The notes: generated by a model from the letters alone, not told the origin. Positions 44,269 to 53,966 are shown, counted from the first letter of the stretch. The stretch is 64,000 nt of DNA from Candidatus Poribacteria bacterium (GCA_028824685.1 JAPPCZ010000086.1:248001-312000); one strand, 5' to 3'. Numbers and translations: made by a program.

Positions 44269-46449
44269 TTATTCTTGTATAGCATTTGCGATTTGAACGA
44301 GATCTAAAATATTGATTACACCATCATTGTTAACATCGGCATCAGGATTATATTCGTCGCCAAAACTTTGTGCTACAAGCACTAAATCTTGAATATTAAC
44401 GACCCCGTCAGCATTTACGTCTTCTGGGAGGCGTTCGGGTTCAAGTGTGCCGGCATCTACGTTCCACAAAAGCACCGTGCCATCCCATCCGCTGCTTGCG
44501 AGTATATGTCCTTCAGGACTAAAGGCTAACCCTGTAACCTCCCCGCCCTTATGTGCTTCTCTGTATGTGTGTAACTCTGTGCCAGTATTCATATCCCACA
44601 AATGAATAGAACCATTACTATCGCCAGAAACAATTGTTTTTCCATCCGGACTAAATGCGAGGCTCTTTGTACCCCGAATACGCGTCGTCCTGAGTAGTTT
44701 TCCAGTATCCACATCCCATAAATAGAATCCATCATCCACAGGAGGAGGCCAGCCGTCTATAGCTCTATCCCATTCACCCCAATCATTCTCAAATGTGCCT
44801 GCGATTATCTTTCCATCAGGGCTAAAGGCAATACTATCACCACCGAAAAAGAAATCCCCTCTTTTAAGACTGTGTAGTAGTGTACCAGTGTTCGTGTTCC
44901 ATAGATAAACAGCATCGCTGCTACTTGCGAGGGTTTGTCCATCCGGGCTGAATGCAACGCTTTCAACAAGTCTATTACCTTCCGCGAGTGTGTGCAGGTA
45001 TTCACCAGTCTCTGCATTCCATAAAGACACGGTTTTATCATGGCTTGCACTTGCAAGTCTCTTTCCATCCTGACTCACAGCAATCCTACTAATAAGCTGC
45101 GTATGCATATCTCCTGTTTCTATTACACGTAACACACTTGTGCCACTACTTCCCAAAAGTGTATTGTAATCCCAGAATACAACCTCTCCGTCTATACCTG
45201 CACTCACAAGTATAGGTTCAGTTAAGTTGATAAAGGTAACGCTTCTGACGTTCCTTTTATGCCCCGTCAATATGGATTTAAATTCACCTGTAGCTGCATC
45301 CCAAAAACGAATGTATGAATCGGCATGTCCGCTTGCGATTATTTTCCCATCAGGACTAAATGCAACACTATGAACAGTTTCTGTATGTCCGTAGATATAT
45401 TGTGGCTTCAAGAGGCTAAATGTGTTTGCGTCCCACAGCTCAATGTTTCCCCATCCACTTGCAAATGCAAGTGTTTGCTCATCAGGCGTGAACGCCCAGG
45501 CTGTCACCCCATGTAATTTTAACGTAGGTTCATTTACTCCTAACACACGCCCTCCTAAACCAGCAAAGATAGATGTTACATACGTGCCAGTATTTACATT
45601 CCAAATGTGAATAAGACTAAAGTCTTCTCTTTGTAGTAGAAATTGACCATTTGGACTAAATGTTATCCAACTGTATTCTAAAGGGGCTTCCATTGTGTGT
45701 TTGATTGCACCCGTGTCTGTGTGCCATAGATAGATTCGTTTCTCTGTCGCGCCCGCGAGTGTCTGTCCATCAGGGCTGAGGGCTATCCAGTTTATACGTT
45801 CATCCGGCACAGTGAGTGTCCTAATTGGATTATAAGTTGCTATATCCCAAAAAATAATTTTATCTATACTTTGGCTTATCAGTATTTGCCCATTTGGGCT
45901 AAACGCAAGGGCCCGCGCTGATGGTTCTCCTGATGCGTTATGGTGGATAGATCGTATCAGTGTGCCAGCCTTTGGATTCCATAAGTTTATGGTGTTGTCC
46001 GAACTACCGCAACTTGCGAGCATTTGTCCGATAGGACTGAACACAATACTATTGATAGCATTCCAAGTTTTGACGTGTGCCAATGTGTGCAGGCGCGTTC
46101 TTGTGTTTACATCCCATAGGTAGATGTTGTTATCCCCATTGCCATGACTTGCGAGTATTTGCCCATCTGGGCTAAACTCGACACCCATAACCCATGCTTT
46201 TTGTCCTGTGAGTAGATCGAGTTCTTTACCGGTCTGTGCGTCATAAATCCAAACACCGATAGAACTTGCAACTGCAAGTTGTTTTCCGTCTGGTGAATAG
46301 GCTATGCCATTCATGTTTCCTTTACCGAGACGGGCTTTCGCGCCTTCAGGCAGTGCCCACTGCGTATAATCTTGAGCAAAACTGGTGGATAAATATAAAT
46401 TAAAAACAAAAAGTTGTGTAAAAAATATAGTAAATAGTGTTTTTTTCAT
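44269..46449 (-). CDS. Secreted WD40 protein ending in a dockerin-like domain
   Basis: A 726-residue protein with a signal peptide (NLYLSTSFAQD), WALPEGAKARLGKGNMNGIA, WD40 repeats (YSPDGKQLAVASSIGVWIYD and on), and a C-terminal dockerin-like pair (EDVNADGVVNIQDLVLVAQS, DVNNDGVINILDLVQIANA). Unlike its neighbour it lacks the FlgD-like sorting domain, so it may instead stay periplasmic or dock to a cohesin-like partner. The PorV-like gene lies just upstream on the same strand, 18 bases away. Confidence 0.87.
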   Translation of the reverse strand: MKKTLFTIFFTQLFVFNLYLSTSFAQDYTQWALPEGAKARLGKGNMNGIAYSPDGKQLAVASSIGVWIYDAQTGKELDLLTGQKAWVMGVEFSPDGQILASHGNGDNNIYLWDVNTRTRLHTLAHVKTWNAINSIVFSPIGQMLASCGSSDNTINLWNPKAGTLIRSIHHNASGEPSARALAFSPNGQILISQSIDKIIFWDIATYNPIRTLTVPDERINWIALSPDGQTLAGATEKRIYLWHTDTGAIKHTMEAPLEYSWITFSPNGQFLLQREDFSLIHIWNVNTGTYVTSIFAGLGGRVLGVNEPTLKLHGVTAWAFTPDEQTLAFASGWGNIELWDANTFSLLKPQYIYGHTETVHSVAFSPDGKIIASGHADSYIRFWDAATGEFKSILTGHKRNVRSVTFINLTEPILVSAGIDGEVVFWDYNTLLGSSGTSVLRVIETGDMHTQLISRIAVSQDGKRLASASHDKTVSLWNAETGEYLHTLAEGNRLVESVAFSPDGQTLASSSDAVYLWNTNTGTLLHSLKRGDFFFGGDSIAFSPDGKIIAGTFENDWGEWDRAIDGWPPPVDDGFYLWDVDTGKLLRTTRIRGTKSLAFSPDGKTIVSGDSNGSIHLWDMNTGTELHTYREAHKGGEVTGLAFSPEGHILASSGWDGTVLLWNVDAGTLEPERLPEDVNADGVVNIQDLVLVAQSFGDEYNPDADVNNDGVINILDLVQIANAIQE

Positions 46450-46467
46450 TGTGTTCTTCGAAAATGC

Positions 46468-47526
46468 CTAAAATTGTCCAGAAACAGAAATACGTTGCGA
46501 ACCACCGAGTGTATGTGCATTGAATGCATAGTCAACAAAGAACGTCATGGTGCTAACTCGCAACTGGAGTCCAGTTCCAGCAGAAAAACCATGTCCGTTC
46601 CAACCGCAGCGCAAAGCAAGTGTCCTGAAAAGCCAGTATTCCGCGCCTGTGCGAAAGAGAAGTCCACCGCCAGAATCAGCACCTTCTTCTAAATCCGCTT
46701 GATCGGTTTCAAAGTCAGCACTGATAGCACCTTCACCGAAGCTTGGAAAGATAAATTGATATGCACCACCAAACCGCAACCTCCGTCCACGAGTAAAAAT
46801 CGGCTTATCTGCGGTATCCCACCTGATTTGCGTGCCAGTAGCATCAAGCAACATTGTACCGAGCCGTAAACCTTTGTAAGGAGCGAGAATAAGACCGATG
46901 TCAATGCCGAAGCCTCTTCCACTGTTCTCAAAAATGGATTGACTTAGGAGTTTAAGGTTTCCACCGACAGCAGCAATCGGGTGGATTTGACGTGCATAAG
47001 AGACGAGAAGAGCGTTATCAGTATTACTAAAATATTCTGCAACTGTAGGTCTGTCAATGTAGGGTTCACCTTCATCTTTAATACCGTTTCCGTTGATGTC
47101 CTGATAATCTCCGAGGAAGCCGTTGTTATCAACATCAATGAAAGTAGTACGTGGTATGTCGTCAATGCCAAGACGGATCCAACTCAAACCGAGGCTACCA
47201 ATTCCTTCAATCTGATGCACATAGTTAACAAAATTGTAATTTACCAAGCCTTTACTAAAAAAGCCCCCATCGCCAGTGCTGAATGTATCAGAATACATTG
47301 CTGAAAAACTATGTTTTTTGACATTCGTCAATCCAGCGGGATTCCAATAAGTAGCAGTAGAATCATCTGCGATTGCAACGAATGCGCTTCCCATTCCGAG
47401 TGCACGTGCACCTACGCCGTGACTTAGAAACTCAGCTGCATGCGAACCTTCATCGGCAGCAAAAGCGATTAAAGGTAAGATGAAACCAATTAAAAGTACA
47501 ATGAGAGAAATTTTTGTTGTATTCAT
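46468..47526 (-). CDS. PorV/PorQ-like outer-membrane beta-barrel protein
   Basis: A 352-residue protein from the ATG at 47526. Signal peptide (LPLIAFAADEG), then HAAEFLSHGVGARALGMGSA FVAIADDSTATYWNPAGL, the hallmark N-terminus of PorV/UPF0164 (FadL-like) proteins. Later beta strands (FRTLALRCGWNGHGFSAGTG, FFVDYAFNAHTLGGSQRISV) end in a phenylalanine (SGQF), as outer-membrane barrels do. An Asp/Asn-rich calcium-like loop (DVDNNGFLGDYQDINGNGIK D) is inserted. PorV shuttles type IX cargo in Bacteroidetes. Here it sits beside proteins with FlgD-like sorting domains. Confidence 0.82.
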   Translation of the reverse strand: MNTTKISLIVLLIGFILPLIAFAADEGSHAAEFLSHGVGARALGMGSAFVAIADDSTATYWNPAGLTNVKKHSFSAMYSDTFSTGDGGFFSKGLVNYNFVNYVHQIEGIGSLGLSWIRLGIDDIPRTTFIDVDNNGFLGDYQDINGNGIKDEGEPYIDRPTVAEYFSNTDNALLVSYARQIHPIAAVGGNLKLLSQSIFENSGRGFGIDIGLILAPYKGLRLGTMLLDATGTQIRWDTADKPIFTRGRRLRFGGAYQFIFPSFGEGAISADFETDQADLEEGADSGGGLLFRTGAEYWLFRTLALRCGWNGHGFSAGTGLQLRVSTMTFFVDYAFNAHTLGGSQRISVSGQF

Positions 47527-47533
47527 GATGTTT

Positions 47534-49507
47534 TTACCCCGGTGCGAAGTCGTAGATAGGTTCACGGATAATGACACTTAAGACACTCCAGAACGCGCCT
47601 ACGCAATATTCACCGAGGATAACTCCAAAGAAGAAGAAAATCATTCTTCTATATGTGGTAGGACCTCCAAATCGTAGTGCCATCCACTTAAGAAATGTAC
47701 TGATAACGAGACAACTCCAAAAATAACCGACACCAAATGTCATTGATATTGGATAGCCTGCCGGATGCAGGGGCCACCAGATAAATCGCATACGCATGAA
47801 CATCAATAAAAATGTGAATCCCATACCACCCGCCATAAAAGTCATCGCAGGCACGTTTGGATCGCGCGGGAAAGCGAAAAGACCCGCAAGCCATCCAAAT
47901 TGACCGATATGACCGACAGACGGACCGATGCCACCACCCGCACCCGTGACAGCCCCGCCGAGACGATAAAGTTCACTCAGCGTTGCCCAGAACGCTGAGA
48001 GCGATCCAAGCACAACAGCAATAATCATTGCCAACACCAGCTTTTTCGTGTTCATATTTGCACGTTCTGCCATCTTGAAGGATTCAAGTTGATGTGGCAT
48101 GATGTGTTCACGATAGCCGCGTCCACTGAAAAACCAAAAATATGGAAAAACTGTTAGGTTGTTAGGTCCGATGCGTCGCGTGCCCAAAATATTCACTAAA
48201 AATTGCTGCGCGTTACACATTCCTGCCATCTCATGTGCGGGAGGACCCAATTCAGCACGAACACGTGTGATAGCAATTGAAATAGCGTAGAAAAATCCGA
48301 AGAAGGGCAGAATAATTGGAAGCGTCATCCCCGCCTTTAGACAAAACCAGATAATATAAAGGCTCGCAAGAACTATTAAGAGAAACGCTGTGCGATATCG
48401 GATCGGTTCCTGTGCATCGTCAATACCACCCTGCATACCCAAGATAGTCCGGGCAACCTTCACAATGTGCCTACGCGTTACCAGCAACGCAATGATAAAA
48501 ATTGCCATCCAACCTCCTATGGATTGCTCACTACCATACGGAAAAGGTGCAGGAATTCCGACAGCACTCCCGAAAACGCGTTGCATTTTCTCGAAAAGAT
48601 AGAAGAACCATAGCGAAAAAGATAAGTCAAGCGGTAAAAGAAAACCTAAACCGATTACAAAAGGATATAGCGGAACAGGGATATTCCCAACAGCGTTCCA
48701 CGGCTTTTCAGTGAAAAATGTCCCCCAATTTCTTGCGTTGTGTCGGACGCTGAAATCTGGAAGTATTGGGAAAAAGTGTGCTAATCCATGCCAGACATTC
48801 AGTAAAGCGGCAGCTATGAAGCCATACCACAAGAGTCGGTTTTGGAAAAGTTGCGCTCTACCACCACCTTCTGTAATTGCCATCGGAAGTTGAATGATAG
48901 GATATGCAAGTTTTTCATGCTCTGTCCACTGTTTACGGATTAGGACATTTAGGCAGATCATGATCGCACCAAGTGCGAGGATAAAGGATGTCCACCACAA
49001 GGTTGGCATTATCCATGCACCGCCAATCTGTGCGTTGTAAAAAGGTGTATCACCTTCGTAGAATCCGCGGATAATCTCTTTATCGGAAACAACGAGGTGT
49101 TGGGGTATATAACTGTGGAATGTACCAGCCCAATCATTCTCTATCGTAGCGAACCAAAAGGCATGTGGTAGTGCAGGAATTGTTAATGCCAACATATCGT
49201 GTCCAGCTAAACCAGAGGCGATAGAGAGCATCGCGTAGATCGTAATCAACTCACCCTGTGTTAATGCTGCTCTTGGTGCTACGCGCTTTATGAAGAGGTT
49301 AATGAGGATTAAGAAAAAGATGTTGAGAACAACATTCCAAAACAGGGAGATAGTGGTTGGATGTCCAGAGTGCCACACACACTCAACTTCAATGATCCAA
49401 AATACATTGGGTGGGATTAAGAAAATCGCAATGAGTATCGCACGCCATGTGACACCAAAATCACGATTTTTGTTCAGTTTGCTGAGGTTTTGTTCTGATG
49501 ATTCCAT
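47534..49507 (-). CDS. Large polytopic membrane protein (DUF6785/DUF6784-like)
   Basis: A 657-residue protein with about 13 hydrophobic segments, beginning after a short charged N-terminus (FGVTWRAILIAIFLIPPNVF). Recognisable stretches are LTQGELITIYAMLSIASGLAGHD, EKLAYPIIQLPMAITEG, AFPYGSEQSIGGW-like PYGSEQSIGG and LGPPAHEMAGM. I believe this is the DUF6785/DUF6784 family seen in planctomycetes and relatives, which vaguely resembles oligopeptide-type transporters. Substrate unknown. It ends 7 bases before the PorV-like start, so both are likely in one transcript. Confidence 0.65.
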   Translation of the reverse strand: MESSEQNLSKLNKNRDFGVTWRAILIAIFLIPPNVFWIIEVECVWHSGHPTTISLFWNVVLNIFFLILINLFIKRVAPRAALTQGELITIYAMLSIASGLAGHDMLALTIPALPHAFWFATIENDWAGTFHSYIPQHLVVSDKEIIRGFYEGDTPFYNAQIGGAWIMPTLWWTSFILALGAIMICLNVLIRKQWTEHEKLAYPIIQLPMAITEGGGRAQLFQNRLLWYGFIAAALLNVWHGLAHFFPILPDFSVRHNARNWGTFFTEKPWNAVGNIPVPLYPFVIGLGFLLPLDLSFSLWFFYLFEKMQRVFGSAVGIPAPFPYGSEQSIGGWMAIFIIALLVTRRHIVKVARTILGMQGGIDDAQEPIRYRTAFLLIVLASLYIIWFCLKAGMTLPIILPFFGFFYAISIAITRVRAELGPPAHEMAGMCNAQQFLVNILGTRRIGPNNLTVFPYFWFFSGRGYREHIMPHQLESFKMAERANMNTKKLVLAMIIAVVLGSLSAFWATLSELYRLGGAVTGAGGGIGPSVGHIGQFGWLAGLFAFPRDPNVPAMTFMAGGMGFTFLLMFMRMRFIWWPLHPAGYPISMTFGVGYFWSCLVISTFLKWMALRFGGPTTYRRMIFFFFGVILGEYCVGAFWSVLSVIIREPIYDFAPG

Positions 49508-49550
49508 ATTTTCAGATTTGGCTAATAGTGCTTTGTCAACATATTATTGT

Positions 49551-49616
49551 CGGTCACGATTCGGAGATCGCTCCTACAGAAAATGTGTATCTTTATTTTC
49601 AAAGTTCACTATAAAT
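49551..49616. repeat. Dispersed repeat, copy 1 (partial)
   Basis: CGATTCGGAGATCGCTC and the following TACAGAAAATGTG, TTATTTTCAAAGTTCACTATAA match the copy at 53891-53956 over about 65 bases with scattered substitutions. Confidence 0.6.
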
Positions 49617-49675
49617 GCAAACTTAGTTTGGTAACTGCTTTTATACATGCCGCTACCTTGGATGAAATCTTTAAT

Positions 49676-50233
49676 TTAGTTTCTAACTTCATCAATAGTG
49701 CCTATACCTATTGTAATGCCAAGAGAAATTTGTGATGTAGTATCGTATATATCAGCTTGGATAAAAGCCGCACCACTGTTGATACTATTATTAACCAAGG
49801 TGTTTGTGTAACCAAGTAAAATCATCGCTGAAGCACCCCAGTCATGAACATCAGACCAACTGGGACCTAAAGAAACTTGGAATAGAACAGATTTATCCAA
49901 CCACCATCCCCTTGAGAATTGAAATGTAGCTTGAAGAGCGTCTATCGGCGAAAATAAATAGCCTATTGAACCGATGATACCCCAGTCAGATCTATATCCT
50001 GTCAAAATATCTGGATGAACATGTCTGAGTTCATTATGATAATATCCGATCACACCACCCGAATAAACTGTATCTTCCTCATCAAAACGATTTGTGGAAG
50101 CGAAACCACCTAAATATGTTGTTTGTTTCCAATAATGTCCGTATTCAGATTTAGTTTGTTCCGATTGAACGTCTGCAAAACTATATGTATAACATGCTAA
50201 AGTCAAGCAAATCATAATTATTCTAATGAGCAT
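49676..50233 (-). CDS. Secreted protein, possible outer-membrane barrel, unknown function
   Basis: A 185-residue protein from the ATG at 50233 (AAGGA 7 bases upstream), with a signal peptide (IIMICLTLACYTYSFADVQ). The mature part is rich in alternating aromatic/polar strands (YWKQTTYLGGFASTNRFDEE, WGIIGSIGYLFSPIDALQAT, VLFQVSLGPSWSDVHDWGAS, ISLGITIGIG), which suggests an 8-strand barrel or lipocalin-like sheet. No family recognised. It stands alone between two repeat-bearing gaps. Confidence 0.55.
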   Translation of the reverse strand: MLIRIIMICLTLACYTYSFADVQSEQTKSEYGHYWKQTTYLGGFASTNRFDEEDTVYSGGVIGYYHNELRHVHPDILTGYRSDWGIIGSIGYLFSPIDALQATFQFSRGWWLDKSVLFQVSLGPSWSDVHDWGASAMILLGYTNTLVNNSINSGAAFIQADIYDTTSQISLGITIGIGTIDEVRN

Positions 50234-50330
50234 TATATTCCTTCTTGTAAACTTATACAAAATAGAGACTATGTCACACGACACTGTTCTTATTTTGGGT
50301 TAGATTATTTTATGGTGAACTAATAATTTC

Positions 50331-50489
50331 TTATACACTGCGGTGAATCAACGCAACAATTAGTGATGGAGCGTGGGCGGTTTCCAACCGCACCACATAT
50401 TCGTGAAGATGTTCTTCTTCAATGTATTTTAAACAGTATTCGCAAAATAGCAACCCGTGGCAAATAGCATCTGTCCAAGCCCAACGCAG
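50331..50489 (-). pseudogene. Gene fragment encoding a 52-residue Cys-rich C-terminus
   Basis: On the minus strand a frame reads LRWAWTDAICHGLLFCEYCL, continues KYIEEEHLHEYVVRLETAHAP and ends LIHRSV plus TAA. It has a CxxxxxCxxC pattern and a protein-like composition, but an in-frame TAG immediately precedes it and no ATG or GTG lies near. It could be the end of a decayed gene, or a tiny gene starting at a rare codon. A GCGGTT/AACCGC stem (50377-50391) lies inside it. Confidence 0.35.
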
Positions 50490-50528
50490 CTAGAAACCTC
50501 ATTTACCTTGATTGGAAAGCGAAACTCT

Positions 50529-51995
50529 TTAAAAGTGTGTCAACGGTTCGCTCTCTTTTAATTCCCATAGGGCATGCCCAAATTCACAAGCACCAGGTGA
50601 TGAACCTCTAAAGGTTTCTGTTTGAATCCCCCACGCTAATTTATACGCTGAGATAATTTGCGTCAATGAAGTGGAAACATCTCCATAGCAGAGAATAGCT
50701 GCAGTCCCGCCACCGCCACCACCGGTGATTTTGGCTCCGTAGATACCACCTTGTTCTCCAATTTTTTGTGCGATATTGACAAGTCCGTCAATTTCGGGCG
50801 AACCAAGTCCTGCTAAATCTCTATAACTTGCATTCGATTCATACATGAGGCTACCCGCCACTTTCAGAAAATCACTTGCGCGTTCAGGGTATCTATCAAC
50901 ACTTTTGATGGCATCTATAAATTGCTTTACCCGCTCATTTTCAAATATCGGATGTTGGACGCGGTCCTTGACTGTATAAACTTTCTCAGGATTAACCTGT
51001 GTAGCGGAATCAACGGTCTCACCATATTCATCAAGAAATTCATTGCCTTGCATCTTTTCAGGCAAAATCGGTTCACAATGCTCACGAAATTCTTGGACAG
51101 AAATATTACACAAATAGTTGTCTTCCAACTTTTCCCATCCGAGTTCTTTTTTTAAGATTGATAATCCCATAAATGCTGCGGTTCGTGTGTCAATATAAGC
51201 ATCGCTTTTAGTGCTTCGGGGTGCTTTCGTATGGATACCGATAAAACTAACATCTTGCGGACATTCAACGAATTCAAGAATTTGGTCCGGTTGACACAGA
51301 ATAGAAAGCATCTTATTCCTTGTGCCAGCTGCGGAAGTCACCTGATCCATAATACCACATGGTGCTCCGACAATTTGATTTTCAACGATTTGTGCAAGTC
51401 GCGCGATCTCCATCGTGTCTAATTCCAGACTGTAAAGTTGATTGAGTACAGTCAAGGTCGCTACTTCAATTGCTGCGGATGAAGCAATACCTGCTCCCAT
51501 CGGAATATCACTTTTGATAACTATTGCAGCACCGTGCGGAAACTCTTCAATCTTTTTTTCTTTTAGTAGGGAAAAAAAACAACCGAGAACATATCCTACC
51601 CATGTTGTTCGCGCCTCCATGCTAAAGAGTTCTTTGACCTGATTATACGATTTGAGAGCATCATCAGCATAGAAATCATCAAGCGACATCTGAAAACTGG
51701 GTTTTAATCGGCTATGTGCTTGTAGTGTTAATGTATAGAGATTTCTATCTTCCCTTGCTTGACATGCTGCAACTGCAGCACGGTTTAATGTCATTTCAAA
51801 AACATTTGATCCAGAGTAATCCGCGATGCCTCCCATTATGTCAAGTCTTGCCGGCGCGCGAGCGACCATTACGTTCCCATGCTTTTGGAATCCGTGTGGA
51901 CAGAAAACTTCAGGAGAATCGCTTTGTAAAAGATATTCAAGTTCAACTACCTGAAGTGTTTTTTCTTTGGGACCGTGAATCTGCTCAACTTTCAT
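50529..51995 (-). CDS. GHMP-family sugar kinase, L-arabinokinase/galactokinase-like
   Basis: A 488-residue small-molecule kinase. Motif 1 is ARAPARLDIMGGIADYSGS (45-63), motif 2 the ATP loop IPMGAGIASSAA (164-175), and motif 3 KITGGGGGGTAAIL near residue 440. The MGGIADYSG form, in place of the galactokinase GEHTDY, is what I remember from plant L-arabinokinase, so arabinose or another sugar is a likely substrate. No ribosome binding site of note. No other sugar-salvage gene is adjacent, although a nucleotidyltransferase lies at 30 kb. Confidence 0.78.
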   Translation of the reverse strand: MKVEQIHGPKEKTLQVVELEYLLQSDSPEVFCPHGFQKHGNVMVARAPARLDIMGGIADYSGSNVFEMTLNRAAVAACQAREDRNLYTLTLQAHSRLKPSFQMSLDDFYADDALKSYNQVKELFSMEARTTWVGYVLGCFFSLLKEKKIEEFPHGAAIVIKSDIPMGAGIASSAAIEVATLTVLNQLYSLELDTMEIARLAQIVENQIVGAPCGIMDQVTSAAGTRNKMLSILCQPDQILEFVECPQDVSFIGIHTKAPRSTKSDAYIDTRTAAFMGLSILKKELGWEKLEDNYLCNISVQEFREHCEPILPEKMQGNEFLDEYGETVDSATQVNPEKVYTVKDRVQHPIFENERVKQFIDAIKSVDRYPERASDFLKVAGSLMYESNASYRDLAGLGSPEIDGLVNIAQKIGEQGGIYGAKITGGGGGGTAAILCYGDVSTSLTQIISAYKLAWGIQTETFRGSSPGACEFGHALWELKESEPLTHF

Positions 51996-52117
51996 TTGTA
52001 TTTTTGGCTGAACGGTATTAAATTAGCAGTCAGTTACCAGTTGTCAGAAATCAGTTTTAGTTGCATATTCGGACTTACAAGTCCTTCTACAAGATAAACA
52101 CTTCTTTCAACTTAATT

Positions 52118-53725
52118 TTAAGGATTGACAACCGTGACACTTTCACCCACTTTGAGAGAATGTTGCCCGGCGATAACAACGGAATCTCCTTCATTCAATC
52201 CGCTCACTATTTCTACTTCACCGCCACGAGATAGCCCAATCTCTACAGGACGACGTTCGCTCACCCCTGCTTCTACAACAAAAACATTCTGCGTCTTTGT
52301 CTGGGCATCTTCAATAAGAGAAGTCCGTGGGACAAGAATGGCATCTGTATGCACCTCAACAGGGACAGTGACTTTGGCAAACATTCCAGGTCTGAGCGTG
52401 CCTTCAAGGTTATCAATACGAATTTCAACCTTTGCAGTGCGCTGCATCGGCTGTAGCGTTGGACTGATATACGAGATCGTTCCCGATATCGGGGTATTGA
52501 TACCATCAATATTGATAGAAGCTTGTTGATTTAGTGCGACTTGGCTCAAGTGTACTTCAATAACATCTGCTGTTGCTTTGACTGTGTCAATATCTACAAT
52601 TTCAAATAAAGGTGCAGTTGGAACTGCCATGCCACCTAAATCTAAGTATCGTTGTGAAACGATACCATCAATAGGTGCTTCAATTGTGGCATCTCTCAGT
52701 CGTTTTTTGGCAAGTTTAAGAGCAATGCTGGCTTGTGTCTGTGCGGTCTTTGCAGTCGTTATCTCTGCTTCCCAACTTTTTGCTTTTTCTAAGGCGTGTG
52801 CGGATGTAAATCCTGCTTGTGCTGTATCCACTTGAGATTGTGCAAGTGCGATGTCTTTTTCCCATGTTTTAGTAGAGGCTTGTGCTTGTGCCAATCTGAG
52901 TGCAGCCTTTGCTTGCTCCACCTGTGCTTCCATCGCCTGAATGTCTTCTTCCCGCGCGCCATTATCAATTAGTTGGAGTTGTTCAGTAGCAATTTTATGC
53001 TGCGCTATCATAACATCTAACTGTGTCTGGCTGTTTTCCAATGATTGTTGACTAATTGCTCCGTTCTTAAAGAGTTCTTCCATACGGGCATAGTTGTTTT
53101 GCGCATTCACAAGGCTTGCCTTTGCCTGCTTCAAGCCTGCTTCTGCTTGGCGTCGGTCTTCATCACGGGCGCCTGTTTTTATTTTTTCCAGATTTGCCTC
53201 AAGAGATTTTAATCCTGCTTCAGCTTGATCTATTTGCGTGACAGTGCGAATTTCCGCAAGTTCTTTGACCTGCAGTAGCGAGACTTCAGCAGCATTCAGT
53301 AGCGCCTTTGCTTGTGCAACTTGTGAATGTACGCGAACTTTAGCGAGTTGTTGTGTTTGAGAAAACGCAGATTCGGCTGCTTCCAATGTTGCTTCCGCTT
53401 GTTGAACTGCAAGTTTTAATTCTTCATGCTCAATGACCGCAAGTGGATATCCTTTTTTAACACGGTCACCCTCGCTTACAGAAAGGGAAATGATACGACC
53501 AGAAATTTTGGGAATCACGCTCACACGAGATTCTGCTTCAATTGTTCCCGATAATTGAAGTTCTGAACGAATTTCACCACGTTTAGCCTTAGCGATTTCT
53601 ACAGGTTTAGAAACCTCTGTTTGATCTGTTGCTTCGACTGCTGTTTTATCGGGTTTCAAAAATCGAAACATTGCAATCACAGCAATCACAGCAATTATGA
53701 TAATGCCAATCCAAAATTTTTTCAA
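52118..53725 (-). CDS. HlyD/RND-type periplasmic adaptor (membrane fusion protein)
   Basis: A 535-residue protein with one N-terminal membrane anchor (IGIIIIAVIAVIAMF). A lipoyl half (SGTIEAESRVSVIPKISGRI, VKKGYPLAVIEH) is followed by an unusually long alanine/glutamine-rich coiled coil (residues about 105-345), the second lipoyl half (ATIEAPIDGIVSQRYLDLGG) and beta-barrel/membrane-proximal domains (LRPGMFAKVTVPV, ILVPRTSLIED). It links an inner-membrane pump to TolC. The TolC-like gene is just upstream; no pump gene is in the window. Confidence 0.9.
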   Translation of the reverse strand: MKKFWIGIIIIAVIAVIAMFRFLKPDKTAVEATDQTEVSKPVEIAKAKRGEIRSELQLSGTIEAESRVSVIPKISGRIISLSVSEGDRVKKGYPLAVIEHEELKLAVQQAEATLEAAESAFSQTQQLAKVRVHSQVAQAKALLNAAEVSLLQVKELAEIRTVTQIDQAEAGLKSLEANLEKIKTGARDEDRRQAEAGLKQAKASLVNAQNNYARMEELFKNGAISQQSLENSQTQLDVMIAQHKIATEQLQLIDNGAREEDIQAMEAQVEQAKAALRLAQAQASTKTWEKDIALAQSQVDTAQAGFTSAHALEKAKSWEAEITTAKTAQTQASIALKLAKKRLRDATIEAPIDGIVSQRYLDLGGMAVPTAPLFEIVDIDTVKATADVIEVHLSQVALNQQASINIDGINTPISGTISYISPTLQPMQRTAKVEIRIDNLEGTLRPGMFAKVTVPVEVHTDAILVPRTSLIEDAQTKTQNVFVVEAGVSERRPVEIGLSRGGEVEIVSGLNEGDSVVIAGQHSLKVGESVTVVNP

Positions 53726-53825
53726 TTGTGTAGTTCTCCTTTAACCGATGGACAAGAGGCCATCCTTTAAATTCAATGTTTTATTTTATTGTGGATTCTA
53801 TAGTTTACTTGACATCTTAGAATCG

Positions 53826-53956
53826 TAGGAGGGAACTCCGGAGAATGCCAAAAGGCATTCATACCGTTGATTTGGATTCCCGACTACAAACGGGTCGCGA
53901 TTCGGAGATCGCTCTTACAAAAGAAGTGTCAGCTTATTTTATAATTCACCATAAAG
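53826..53956. repeat. Dispersed repeat, copy 2
   Basis: Module order on plus: GGGAACTCCGGAG, the hairpin AATGCCAAAAGGCATT, GTTGATTTGGATTCCCGACTA, then GTCGCGATTCGGAGATCGCT and a TTATTTTATAATTCACCATAA tail. Copies: 49551-49616 (right half) and 57571-57672 (inverted, modules rearranged). It separates the tolC-like and hlyD-like genes. Confidence 0.65.
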
Positions 53957-53966
53957 TTAAAATAGT

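Noticed and set aside
41471..46449. Tandem DNA repeats as a satellite or CRISPR-like array.
   Set aside because: The periodicity is explained by WD40 blades of about 40 codons in long open frames.
50340..50520. A tRNA or other structured RNA in the gap before the sugar kinase gene.
   Set aside because: Only a single GCGGTT/AACCGC stem is present, with no cloverleaf or CCA-like end.
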